Assembly: GCA_023391155.1 (NCBI GenBank)
Contig: JAEWBM010000115.1
Location: 1-7,398, forward strand
DNA from: Acidobacteriota bacterium
Lineage (GTDB): Bacteria; Acidobacteriota; Blastocatellia; Pyrinomonadales; Pyrinomonadaceae
Reading direction: 5' to 3'
DNA length: 7,398 bases
Position 1 is the first letter of the stretch. Every line of letters starts with the position of its first letter. The notes beneath the pieces were generated by a model. The model worked only from the letters and a program-made list of their open reading frames with translations. It was not told the origin of the DNA and made no database searches. Made by a program: the position numbers and the translations under genes. This document shows, piece by piece, positions 1-6,933 of the stretch.

Positions 1-1
1 C

Positions 2-106
2 GAAAACGCAGCCCTGTTCCTGACATCCGACGCTGCGGCCTATATCAACGGGGTGACGCTGGTGGTGGACGGCGGACAGTGGCTGATGGGAACTAGTATG
101 GCATAG
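2..106 (+). CDS. Short-chain dehydrogenase/reductase, C-terminal end only
   Basis: This is the last 34 codons and TAG stop of a plus-strand gene that begins before the window. The visible tail contains SDAAAYINGVTLVVDGGQWL, which matches the C-terminal end of classical short-chain dehydrogenases, where an (I/V)(T/N)G step is followed by a strand ending in DGG. The GGQWL ending recalls 2,4-dienoyl-CoA reductase-like and FabG-like members, which use NAD(P)H. The Rossmann nucleotide-binding site and the YxxxK catalytic motif lie outside the window, so substrate cannot be assigned. Its last 14 bp overlap the 3' end of the convergent secreted-protein gene. Family assignment is fairly safe; the dienoyl-CoA reductase idea is only a hint. 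Confidence 0.85.
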   Translation, partial: ENAALFLTSDAAAYINGVTLVVDGGQWLMGTSMA

Positions 107-1814
107 TGCTGCTAACGGCCTCGATGAGCGTAGCCTCGTCCGGATCGTCTTCGTCGGTCTTCGTCAGCTGGCGAAGGACAAAGATCTTTGCGAGCACCCG
201 GACCTCTGGACGCTCGAAGCGCGAGGCTGCGGCTTGCAGCTTTTGCGGGTTGGCGGCCGCGAGAGTGCTCAGCGTTCCGTCGGCCATTCCCGACATCTGG
301 GTCACCTGCCGCATCATCCCTCCACCGAAACCGCCAAGCTGAAACTCGCCGTCGACGATCATCTGCTCGCCGACGTCAATGAATTCGGCGATGCGGACAA
401 ATGCGTCGATCAAGCCGTTTACCCGGTAGATGGTATCTTCGAGAATTACGAAAGAGCGGTCGGGGTTGACCTCGGCATATCCCGCTATCAAGGCCCAGAC
501 ATAGAGCAGGTCCTGGTAGGTCTTCGGGTTTTGAGGGACGACCGCCTCGGCCTCACGCATCACTTCGTTGGCAAGCTCGTCGTCGCCCGCTCGTTTTGCG
601 AGGGCCCCGAGCATGCTCAGGCCCATGATCTTCTTTTCGCGGGAGGTCGCCTTGGCCACGATCGCACGGGCTTCTTCGAGGATCTTGTCGCGCTCTTCTT
701 TCGGCAATTCGCCCGCCTCAAGCTTTTCCATCGCCACCTCGAGATCAACCCGGGGGTCGGGTTCGTCTGCGTTCTCGGCTCCGATAGGAACCGGCGGCGG
801 GGGCGGCATTGCGGCACTGCCCGCGTTGACGGGGCCCTCTGCCGTATTCTTGAGTTTGAACTTTGTCCTGAGCTGGGCCGCGCGGCCGGGATGATATGCT
901 TCGATCCTTTTGATATGTTCGCCCATCGAACCGTACTCGTCTTCTTCTCTGCTATTTGCAGCGACGGCCAGGATCTCGGCGAGTTCGCGGATATCACCTT
1001 CCGTATAGATCGGAGGCTTGCCATCCTCGGCCTTTGACGCCTTGAGCGTAGATTCACCGGCTTCGATCAGCGAGTTGAGCGTCCATAACTCGAGCTCCTC
1101 CGGGTTAGCGGACTTGATCGTAGAAAGCATTGCCGCGCCCAGTTCCTTGCCTTTTTCCGGATCGCTATCGTGGATCTGCTTCAGCACTTCGACCATTGTC
1201 GGGCTTAGGCCTCGGTCGAGCGAACGGGCGGCGAGTTCGGCCGCACGGGCGGCGTCAGTAGCCGCGATGGCCGCGATCAGCTGCTGTTCGCTACCGGCGT
1301 TACTTGTCTCGATCAGTTTGCGCAATTGCTCGTTCGTGATCGATGTCGAGGAGTCATGAAAGAAATTGTATGCAAGCTCGGGCTCGTGCTCAGCGATACT
1401 TAGGGCGATCTGCTGACGGACCATGAGTGCCATCTGGAACTTTGCCATCACGCGGGAACGGTCTGACGGGTCGCCGAAGAGCATGCCGGCGAACGGCTCC
1501 TCTTTGTCGGCCGGGCCCAATGCGTTCATCTGATGGTCATAGCGGACCAGGAGTGCCTTGAAATCCGCCACCGCAGAGCCGAAAAGGGCACGGCCCTCCT
1601 GACGATCTCGATACCACATAAGGGCGGCGAGCTCGGATGTGAAGCTGATGCGATTCTCAACAGTGCGGAGATTAGCAACGTCCGAAATGGTTTCGCGGAG
1701 CAGGGCCATCGCCATTTTCTCACGCTCTTCCTTGTCGGGAGCGGCGGGCGTTTGAGCCAATGCGACAAAAGAAAGAACGAGCGAAAGTGCGAAAGGAGCT
1801 ATAAGGGATCTCAT
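93..1814 (-). CDS. Secreted helical protein of unknown function, 573 aa
   Basis: I do not recognise a characterised family. From the chosen ATG the protein opens with a signal peptide: MRS, a hydrophobic core to about residue 19, then ALA before Gln21, a good signal peptidase I site. The mature part is mainly charged, alanine-rich helix, interrupted by a proline run (PPPPPVP, about residues 337-343) that may separate two helical domains. A Gly/Met-rich patch (GGFGGGMM) lies near 494-501. The look is of a TPR-like or other helical repeat scaffold in the periplasm or outside the cell; I see no catalytic motif. From memory it resembles uncharacterised acidobacterial secreted proteins. The reading frame extends to a TTG at 1826, but that TTG is part of the ribosome-binding sequence for the ATG at 1814, so I take the ATG. 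It is monocistronic here, convergent with the dehydrogenase and divergent from the amidotransferase gene. Confidence 0.85.
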   Translation of the reverse strand: MRSLIAPFALSLVLSFVALAQTPAAPDKEEREKMAMALLRETISDVANLRTVENRISFTSELAALMWYRDRQEGRALFGSAVADFKALLVRYDHQMNALGPADKEEPFAGMLFGDPSDRSRVMAKFQMALMVRQQIALSIAEHEPELAYNFFHDSSTSITNEQLRKLIETSNAGSEQQLIAAIAATDAARAAELAARSLDRGLSPTMVEVLKQIHDSDPEKGKELGAAMLSTIKSANPEELELWTLNSLIEAGESTLKASKAEDGKPPIYTEGDIRELAEILAVAANSREEDEYGSMGEHIKRIEAYHPGRAAQLRTKFKLKNTAEGPVNAGSAAMPPPPPVPIGAENADEPDPRVDLEVAMEKLEAGELPKEERDKILEEARAIVAKATSREKKIMGLSMLGALAKRAGDDELANEVMREAEAVVPQNPKTYQDLLYVWALIAGYAEVNPDRSFVILEDTIYRVNGLIDAFVRIAEFIDVGEQMIVDGEFQLGGFGGGMMRQVTQMSGMADGTLSTLAAANPQKLQAAASRFERPEVRVLAKIFVLRQLTKTDEDDPDEATLIEAVSSTMPY

Positions 1815-1820
1815 AATGGG

Positions 1821-1826
1821 CCTCAA
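1821..1826 (-). promoter_or_regulatory. Ribosome binding site that decides the start of the secreted protein
   Basis: On the minus strand TTGAGG sits 6 nt before the ATG at 1814, giving a GAGG Shine-Dalgarno core at normal spacing. The same bases include the TTG at which the longest reading frame begins. Starting at the ATG also puts the signal peptide at the very N-terminus, which fits better than a four-residue extension. Confidence 0.6.
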
Positions 1827-1841
1827 ATGGAGTGACGATAA

Positions 1842-1871
1842 ACCTTAACGCGGCGGTTCGGGATATGTCAA
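1842..1871 (-). promoter_or_regulatory. Candidate sigma70-type promoter for the secreted-protein gene
   Basis: The minus strand has a perfect TTGACA -35 hexamer (1866-1871). After 18 nt comes TAAGGT (1842-1847), a weak -10 that keeps only the first, second and last consensus bases. Transcription would begin near 1835 and leave a leader of roughly 20 nt containing the GAGG site. The -35 is convincing and the -10 is poor, so this is a candidate only. Confidence 0.3.
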
Positions 1872-1930
1872 CGTTTTTCTGCCTCCTTGTTAAACGCAGC
1901 GTAGAGTGAGAAATTTAGAGCATTCGAGAG

Positions 1931-2494
1931 ATGCTGGTAATAATCGACAATTACGATTCATTCACTTACAACCTTGTTCAATATCTCGGCGAGTTGGGCG
2001 CGGAGATGCTGGTTCTGAGAAATGATGAGGCAAGTGTTGAAGAGATCGAGCAGGCGCGGCCCGAAAGGCTGCTGATCTCACCCGGGCCAGGGCGGCCGGA
2101 GGGAGCGGGTGTGACGCTTGCGGCGATCGAGCATTTCGCGGGCAAGGTGCCGATCCTGGGGGTATGCCTCGGGCACCAGGCGATCGGGCAGCTATACGGC
2201 GGCAAGGTCGTGAGGGGGCCGGAACCGGTCCACGGTAAATCGGTAAATGTTAAGCACGACGGGCGAACGATATTTGAGGGCGTGCCGCAGGGATTTGCGG
2301 CGGGGCGATATCATTCGCTGGTCGTCGAGCGTGAATCGATGCCCGAGGTGCTGGAGATCTCCGCTGAGACGGAGGAAGGCGTCGTGATGGGGCTGAGGCA
2401 TCGGGAAATGGACATCGAAGGGGTGCAGTTTCACCCGGAATCGATCCTGACCGAACATGGCAAAACGCTGCTGAGCAACTTTTTGAAAAAGTGA
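1931..2494 (+). CDS. TrpG/PabA-type glutamine amidotransferase (anthranilate or aminodeoxychorismate synthase component II)
   Basis: This class I glutamine amidotransferase hydrolyses glutamine and channels ammonia to a chorismate-using partner, TrpE (tryptophan) or PabB (folate), in the cytoplasm. The 187 aa length is normal for the stand-alone subunit. All landmarks are present: DNYDSFTYNLVQYLG at 6-20, the SPGPG oxyanion region at 50-54, the nucleophile Cys79 in GVCLGHQAIG, the HGK segment at 101-103, RYHSLV at 126-131, and the His168/Glu170 dyad in VQFHPES. No trpE or pabB is visible nearby, so trpG and pabA cannot be told apart; one subunit often serves both enzymes. No in-frame ATG, GTG or TTG start was seen close upstream of the chosen ATG, although the purine-rich GAGAG directly abuts it instead of sitting at normal Shine-Dalgarno distance. 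The stop overlaps the lpxK start. Confidence 0.96.
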   Translation: MLVIIDNYDSFTYNLVQYLGELGAEMLVLRNDEASVEEIEQARPERLLISPGPGRPEGAGVTLAAIEHFAGKVPILGVCLGHQAIGQLYGGKVVRGPEPVHGKSVNVKHDGRTIFEGVPQGFAAGRYHSLVVERESMPEVLEISAETEEGVVMGLRHREMDIEGVQFHPESILTEHGKTLLSNFLKK

Positions 2495-3492
2495 TAAGGC
2501 CGCTAAAACCGCTGGGCGGCCTTTACGGCCGCGTGATGAACGCTCGCAATGCGATGTACGACCGCGGCTCGTTTCGCGCACACAGCTTGGGAGCGAGGAC
2601 GATAAGCGTGGGAAATATAACCACGGGCGGGACCGGTAAGACGCCGGTCGTGGCATTGATCGCGGAGATGCTCGCGGGTGCGGGAGAGGTTCCGTGCATC
2701 CTGACGCGCGGGTACGGCCGGCGTGATCCCGGCAAGCGAGTGCTGGTCTCAAACGGCACAGAGGTTCTGGCGACAGCGAGTGAAGGTGGTGATGAGCCGG
2801 TCGAGCTTGCGGAAAAGCTGCGCGGGAAAGCTGCGGTCATCGCCGACGCGGACCGCGTGGGAGCCGCCGAATGGGCACGGGCAATGCTCGGCGTTACGGC
2901 CTTTATTCTGGACGACGCCTTTCAGCATCGCCGTGCCTCGCGGGACCTGGACATTGTGTGCGTGGATGCGACGGACCCGTTTGGCGGGGGCGAGCTGCTG
3001 CCCGCGGGGCGGCTGCGCGAGCCGGTCGAGGGGCTCGGGCGTGCGGACGCGATAATCTTGACCCGCTCGGACCTTGCGGAATCGGAGGGGGCGGAATCGC
3101 GCATCCGCGAGGCGGCCGACGGCGTTCCCGTCTTCAAGGCAAAGACGCGGCTGCGGCGATTTAGCGGATGCTCGGGCGAGGGCGTTCGCGAACCGGGGCG
3201 GAGCTATGTTTTTTGTGCGATCGGCAACCCGGGAGCATTTGAAACGCAGCTAAGGAATGAAGGGCTCGAGATCGCCGGCTTCCGGCCGTATCGAGATCAT
3301 CACCGCTATTCGCAGCGAGACGTGGATGTATTGGTGCAGGAGGCGAGGTCGCTTGCGGCGGACAATCTGGTAACGACGGCGAAAGATGCCGTTAAGCTCA
3401 GGGGGCTGCAGATACCGCTTCCCTGCCTGGTGGCAGAGTCGGATATCGAGATCGACGACGCGGCAGCCTTCCGCAAGATGATACTCGGTTAG
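2491..3492 (+). CDS. lpxK: Tetraacyldisaccharide 4'-kinase
   Basis: LpxK phosphorylates the 4' position of the tetraacyl disaccharide-1-phosphate to make lipid IVA, at the inner face of the cytoplasmic membrane. The 333 aa length is typical. The N-terminal PLGGLYGRVMNARNAMYDRG stretch fits the membrane-associated helix of the family. The Walker A loop is SVGNITTGGTGKTP (39-52), with RGYGR at 73-77, GDEP at 100-103, the DDAFQHR acidic motif at 141-147 and LLPAGRLREP at 169-178. Near the C-terminus are YRDHHRY (267-273) and TTAKDAVKL (295-303); many relatives have Glu where this one has Ala297. The gene starts at GTG, inside the GTGA overlap with the amidotransferase stop. No Shine-Dalgarno sequence is obvious, so translation probably depends on coupling. 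Its last 4 bp overlap the convergent transporter gene. The gene implies lipid A synthesis and a Gram-negative envelope. Confidence 0.96.
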   Translation: MIRPLKPLGGLYGRVMNARNAMYDRGSFRAHSLGARTISVGNITTGGTGKTPVVALIAEMLAGAGEVPCILTRGYGRRDPGKRVLVSNGTEVLATASEGGDEPVELAEKLRGKAAVIADADRVGAAEWARAMLGVTAFILDDAFQHRRASRDLDIVCVDATDPFGGGELLPAGRLREPVEGLGRADAIILTRSDLAESEGAESRIREAADGVPVFKAKTRLRRFSGCSGEGVREPGRSYVFCAIGNPGAFETQLRNEGLEIAGFRPYRDHHRYSQRDVDVLVQEARSLAADNLVTTAKDAVKLRGLQIPLPCLVAESDIEIDDAAAFRKMILG

Positions 3493-4667
3493 AACTGTTC
3501 CTCGGCACGGATCTCTTCCGGCGACGAGACTGCGTGGTGCTCGAGGACGTGGCGATAAACGACGGCGAAGATCGCGACGACGGGCACGGCGATAAAGACC
3601 CCGGGAATTCCGGCGATCTGTTCGCCGGCGATCACCGAGAGGATGATCAAAAGCGGATGGAGCCGAATGCCGCCGCCGACGATACGCGGGTAGGTGACGT
3701 AGTCGTGGAAGATGCGGAGGGCAATGAGGAACAGCAGCGTATAGAGCCCGCGGCGGGGATTTTCGCCGAAGGTGCCGACGCTGGTCGCGATAGCACCGAT
3801 GGTCAACGGGCCGAGAAGCGGAACGAATTCGAAGATGCCCGCCAATATTCCCAATAACAGAGCATAACGCAATCCGATCATGTTAAATCCGATCGTGCAT
3901 ATAATGCCGATCAGCAGGCATGAAATGAGCTGTGCACGGGTGTAGGCGGCGATAGTGGCGTTGACGTCGCGCAGCGCGGCATCCGCACGCTCGCGCAGGC
4001 GGCCGGGCGGGAAAAGCTTGAGTATCGCCAACCGGATCAATTCCGCGTCCTTGATGAAAAAGAAGGTCAGGAACGGGACGATGATCAGCAAGGGCAGATA
4101 GGTGAGCGTATTGATGAGAAAGCTGCCGAATGCGGAGGTGATGTATTGCCCGAATACGACCGCCTGGTCGTTCAGTGCGGTCTGCACCTCCTCGGGCATG
4201 CGGAGCCGGTCAAAGCGACGGTTGAGATCGTTATAAGACCGGCGAAAGCCGTCGGCATAGGCGGGCAAACTGGTACCGAACTCCTTTCCCTGTTCCACGA
4301 CGGGCGGAGTGATGTAAGCGATAAAGACGCCGGCGATCGAGAAGACAAGTACGTAGGCGATGACGATCGCCAGCCATCTGGGCATCGCACGTTCCGCACG
4401 CGTACCGCGGAACGGGCTGCGGATGGTTCGGACGACCGGCACCAGCAGATACGCGAGAAAGACCGAAAGGGCGAGCAGGAAGAAAAAATACGATAACGAA
4501 AGAATTACGCCGGCGGCGATGGCGGCAACGACGATGAGCAGAAGTGTGAGAATGATGCCGCGAGAAAGATCGTAGCCACTGGCGGCTGCCGCGACCGCAT
4601 CCTCGAGCGGTTCGTCGACGGGTTCGCCCGATATGGGCGGAGGCGGTTCATTCAGCGTCTCGCTCAT
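3489..4667 (-). CDS. AI-2E family transporter (TqsA/YdiK-like integral membrane protein)
   Basis: This 392 aa multi-pass inner-membrane protein belongs to the AI-2E transporter family. Characterised members are linked to autoinducer-2 export or to Na+/H+ antiport, so the substrate here is open and quorum sensing should not be assumed. A cytoplasmic-looking Pro/Glu-rich N-terminus (1-35) is followed by membrane segments near 37-58, 60-80 and 97-120. A soluble amphipathic region covers about 125-180, and further segments run from 185 to 375. Family signatures are FFFIKD (202-207), EFVPLLGPLTIG (280-291) and LHPLL...GEQIAGIPGVFIAVP (336-361). It is the last gene of a three-gene operon. Its ATG overlaps the stop of the lipoprotein gene (ATGA), and no Shine-Dalgarno site precedes it, which suggests coupled translation. 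There is no room for a terminator before the end of lpxK. Confidence 0.93.
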   Translation of the reverse strand: MSETLNEPPPPISGEPVDEPLEDAVAAAASGYDLSRGIILTLLLIVVAAIAAGVILSLSYFFFLLALSVFLAYLLVPVVRTIRSPFRGTRAERAMPRWLAIVIAYVLVFSIAGVFIAYITPPVVEQGKEFGTSLPAYADGFRRSYNDLNRRFDRLRMPEEVQTALNDQAVVFGQYITSAFGSFLINTLTYLPLLIIVPFLTFFFIKDAELIRLAILKLFPPGRLRERADAALRDVNATIAAYTRAQLISCLLIGIICTIGFNMIGLRYALLLGILAGIFEFVPLLGPLTIGAIATSVGTFGENPRRGLYTLLFLIALRIFHDYVTYPRIVGGGIRLHPLLIILSVIAGEQIAGIPGVFIAVPVVAIFAVVYRHVLEHHAVSSPEEIRAEEQF

Positions 4668-5095
4668 ACTGAAGGCGACGGGCTAGGCGAGGCTGTTGTG
4701 TTCACCGGTTTCGGCGAATGGTCCTCAAAGGCGAAACGCTCGCCGAGCTTGCGAAGATTTTCTTCGGGCAAGGCAAAGTTCATCCCGAAGATGACGGCAC
4801 GCCCCTCGTCCGAAAGGCGGACGCGGTTAACCTCGGGCGTTTTCATCTCATTGATAAAGCGGCGATCGTCAGCGTCAAGCGGAGCACCATCCTTGCGGCG
4901 AAAGACGTAGATCGACTCGAACTCAGCGGTGCGCATCGCATCGATGTCGGCCTCGAACCCGGTCTTTGCGGGCTGTTCCGAGGGAGTGAAATCCGGCGTG
5001 GGCTCAGCGGAATTCATTATCCGAGGATTTGGCCCGCAGGCCGCACCCGCAAGGGCGACAAAAAACAAAAGCGATATTAGTCGGGGAGTTCGCAT
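4664..5095 (-). CDS. Small probable lipoprotein, 143 aa, function unknown
   Basis: I do not recognise the family. The N-terminus has MRTPR, a hydrophobic stretch (LISLLFFVALAGA) and Cys20 followed by Gly. This looks like a lipoprotein signal, although the residues before Cys (AGAA) are a weak lipobox because the -3 position is Gly instead of Leu. Cleavage by signal peptidase I near AGA is the alternative. A Pro/Glu/Thr-rich linker (about 22-47) leads to a compact domain at about 48-126, with FESIYVFRRKDG, FINEMKTPEVNRVRLSDEGRAVIF and GMNFALPEENLRKLGERF among its recognisable blocks. The tail is a flexible TTASPSPSPSV. A strong AGGAG lies 8 nt before the ATG, inside the end of the upstream gene; the gap between the two genes is 2 bp. 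The stop overlaps the transporter start. Likely an envelope partner of its neighbours, but this is inferred from position only. Confidence 0.85.
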   Translation of the reverse strand: MRTPRLISLLFFVALAGAACGPNPRIMNSAEPTPDFTPSEQPAKTGFEADIDAMRTAEFESIYVFRRKDGAPLDADDRRFINEMKTPEVNRVRLSDEGRAVIFGMNFALPEENLRKLGERFAFEDHSPKPVNTTASPSPSPSV

Positions 5096-5097
5096 AG

Positions 5098-6933
5098 TTA
5101 CTGCTCCTGTTCAGGCACGACCGTCTCGGCAGCGTTCGCCGGGGAATTTTGCCGCTCTTCGGCGTCAAGAATACGCTTTTCCTCTTCGGTCTCGGCGGTC
5201 TCGGCGATCTCGGGAGCGAGGCCCCGGACCTCGCGGATCTTGAGGATACGGGCCTCGTCATCCTCATAAACGATGTCGCCCCACCCGCTGTCGAGTATTT
5301 TGGCGATCATCGTCTCATTTTCCTTCGCATCAACGAATACGTAATTGGCGCCGAAACGTTCACGGATCTGCGGTGCGGCGTCGTCCGCCTTGCCGGAGGT
5401 GATCTCGGTCAGAAGGCGATAAAGTTCCGGATCCTGCGAATAAAGATAGTTCGGGTCGAGCCCGAAGACATAGCTGTGCTTTTGATTATGGAAGAAGAGC
5501 TTCGGGAAGTCGTCCCAGTTGCCGTTGAAGATCCGCTCGCCGGCGGGGATGTTTTCGCGGCCCTGCGGATCGTTTCCGGTGGCCCACTCCATCGCACGGC
5601 TGTAACGGTCATTTTTTTCGTTGCCCGCGATGGTGGTCATCAGGCCCGGCTGATCGACGCCCAGCGGCTGAAGCCCGACCATTGTGATCAGGAAAAAGAT
5701 GATGAGCAGTCCGCCGACGGTCCAGGCGAAGATCTGCTTCGCGAGCGACGGCTCGGCGGGGGCGCGTTCCGGAGCTGCGTCGAGATAGGGCTCGATATCG
5801 CGTTTGAAATCGTCGGGCAATTCGACCGGGCGCCAACGGGTGAATGCCTGCCAGCTAAATGCGGCAAACAAAATCGCGAACGGCGGAAAATATTCGGCAA
5901 AGCGTTTCGAGCGGAACTGAGCCGCGAGCAGCATGGTCACGAAAACGAGCAGGAAGGTCGCCTTTTCCGGGAGCTTTGCGGTTCGCGGGACGAAAAGGAT
6001 GTAGCCGATCAGCATCGCGAGCAGTGCGACCGGAAAGTTCATCAGCAGTTCCATTCCCGAATAGGGGTACCACTCGCCGCCAACGGAAACAGCGAAATCG
6101 GTCCCCACCTTGATCTTTGTGACCGCGTGCTCATAGAACAGCCGTAGGTTGTTGGGGAAATATGGGTTGATCACGTTGCCGAGCACCATGCCGCCGGCGG
6201 TGTAGGCGATGGGCTGCCACTCAAACCGTCGTTCGTTCCATGCGATGATCGCCGCCCAGATGACCGCGGCGATAAAGAGCAGCGGGAAAAGGCTGTAGGT
6301 CCAGACGAAAGCGAACATCAGCGGGAGCAGCCAGACGTATTTGCGCTCCCAAAGTAGGTAAATGCCGATAACGGTGAAGATAATGGTGAGCGGCGGGGCC
6401 TTTGCCATGTTCATCCGGAAAAAGAACATCGCCGCGCATGTCATAATGCCGCCGAACCAGATCAGGGGGTACTCGACCTTATAGCGGTGGATCAGCCAAT
6501 AGACCGAAATGATGGCTCCGCTCCCGAAGACGACGGCACCGACCTTTGCCGCGGTGACGGGTTCGAAGAACCAAAGGAACGGGATCTGGAGCAGGTGAAA
6601 GAGGAAGTGGTGATCGTTGTAGTGCTCCGGGTTGAGTACGGTCAGGGGCAGCCATTCAAAGGTCGGCAGCCAATTGCCGGAGCTGAGGCTCTCCCAGAGC
6701 AAGGCGCTCCAGCGAATGTGGTAATAGCCGTCCCAATCGCCGCAGCAGATGGCGGATGTGCGGAACTGGAGAAAGCTCATCACCATGACCGAGGCGAGTA
6801 CCGCAAAGACGAAATACACGGCGCGGGTCGCCTCTTCGGTCTCGAGATACTCGGACCAGGTTTGTTTGGGCTCGGCCGGGGCTTGGACCGGAGCTTCGGA
6901 AACGGGCGGCTGCTGCTCTAAGTTGTTATCCAT
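5098..6933 (-). CDS. GT-C-like multi-pass membrane protein, putative glycosyltransferase (611 aa)
   Basis: A polytopic protein with a soluble C-terminal part, laid out like GT-C glycosyltransferases (STT3/PglB/AglB, ArnT, PMT), which use lipid-linked sugars on the outer side of the membrane. After an acidic and proline-rich N-terminus, TM1 is at about 38-57. Directly after it comes GDWDGYYHIRW with Asp66 and Asp68, like the D-x-D or D-x-x-Y-H-x-R motif in the first outer loop of STT3-type enzymes. NDHHF follows at 106-110. About nine or ten more membrane segments run to residue 421. The soluble part (about 425-565) contains IFNGNWDDFPKLFF (468-481) and YVFGLDPNYLY (488-498). The tail is Glu/Ala-rich. 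The region where STT3 has its second acidic motif instead reads RMNMAKAPP, so true oligosaccharyltransferase activity is doubtful. The frame extends to a TTG at 6972, but I prefer the ATG at 6933; neither start has a clear Shine-Dalgarno site. First gene of the operon. Confidence 0.8.
   Translation of the reverse strand: MDNNLEQQPPVSEAPVQAPAEPKQTWSEYLETEEATRAVYFVFAVLASVMVMSFLQFRTSAICCGDWDGYYHIRWSALLWESLSSGNWLPTFEWLPLTVLNPEHYNDHHFLFHLLQIPFLWFFEPVTAAKVGAVVFGSGAIISVYWLIHRYKVEYPLIWFGGIMTCAAMFFFRMNMAKAPPLTIIFTVIGIYLLWERKYVWLLPLMFAFVWTYSLFPLLFIAAVIWAAIIAWNERRFEWQPIAYTAGGMVLGNVINPYFPNNLRLFYEHAVTKIKVGTDFAVSVGGEWYPYSGMELLMNFPVALLAMLIGYILFVPRTAKLPEKATFLLVFVTMLLAAQFRSKRFAEYFPPFAILFAAFSWQAFTRWRPVELPDDFKRDIEPYLDAAPERAPAEPSLAKQIFAWTVGGLLIIFFLITMVGLQPLGVDQPGLMTTIAGNEKNDRYSRAMEWATGNDPQGRENIPAGERIFNGNWDDFPKLFFHNQKHSYVFGLDPNYLYSQDPELYRLLTEITSGKADDAAPQIRERFGANYVFVDAKENETMIAKILDSGWGDIVYEDDEARILKIREVRGLAPEIAETAETEEEKRILDAEERQNSPANAAETVVPEQEQ
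5104..5108 (-). promoter_or_regulatory. Ribosome binding site of the lipoprotein gene
   Basis: AGGAG on the minus strand lies 8 nt before the ATG at 5095. It is embedded in the last Gln-Glu-Gln codons of the upstream membrane-protein gene, so the operon is packed with no spare sequence. It is the clearest Shine-Dalgarno site in the window. Confidence 0.7.

Noticed and set aside
234..1037. A 267-codon open frame on the plus strand opposite the secreted-protein gene
   Set aside because: Antisense shadow of a gene with a signal peptide and a ribosome-binding site. Its translation is rich in Arg, His, Gly and Asp with no domain pattern, as expected from GC-rich reverse frames.
2192..2752. A minus-strand frame across the amidotransferase-lpxK junction
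   Set aside because: Both sense genes carry full family motifs through this region; the antisense translation shows no recognisable domain.
3489..4667. Reading the AI-2E family gene as evidence of a quorum-sensing system
   Set aside because: The family name is historical and covers varied transporters; no luxS, lsr or sensor gene is in the window.
5149..6147. A 332-codon open frame on the plus strand opposite the GT-C-like gene
   Set aside because: Shadow of a clearly coding membrane-protein frame. The translation is charged and patternless, and I see no start signal supporting it.
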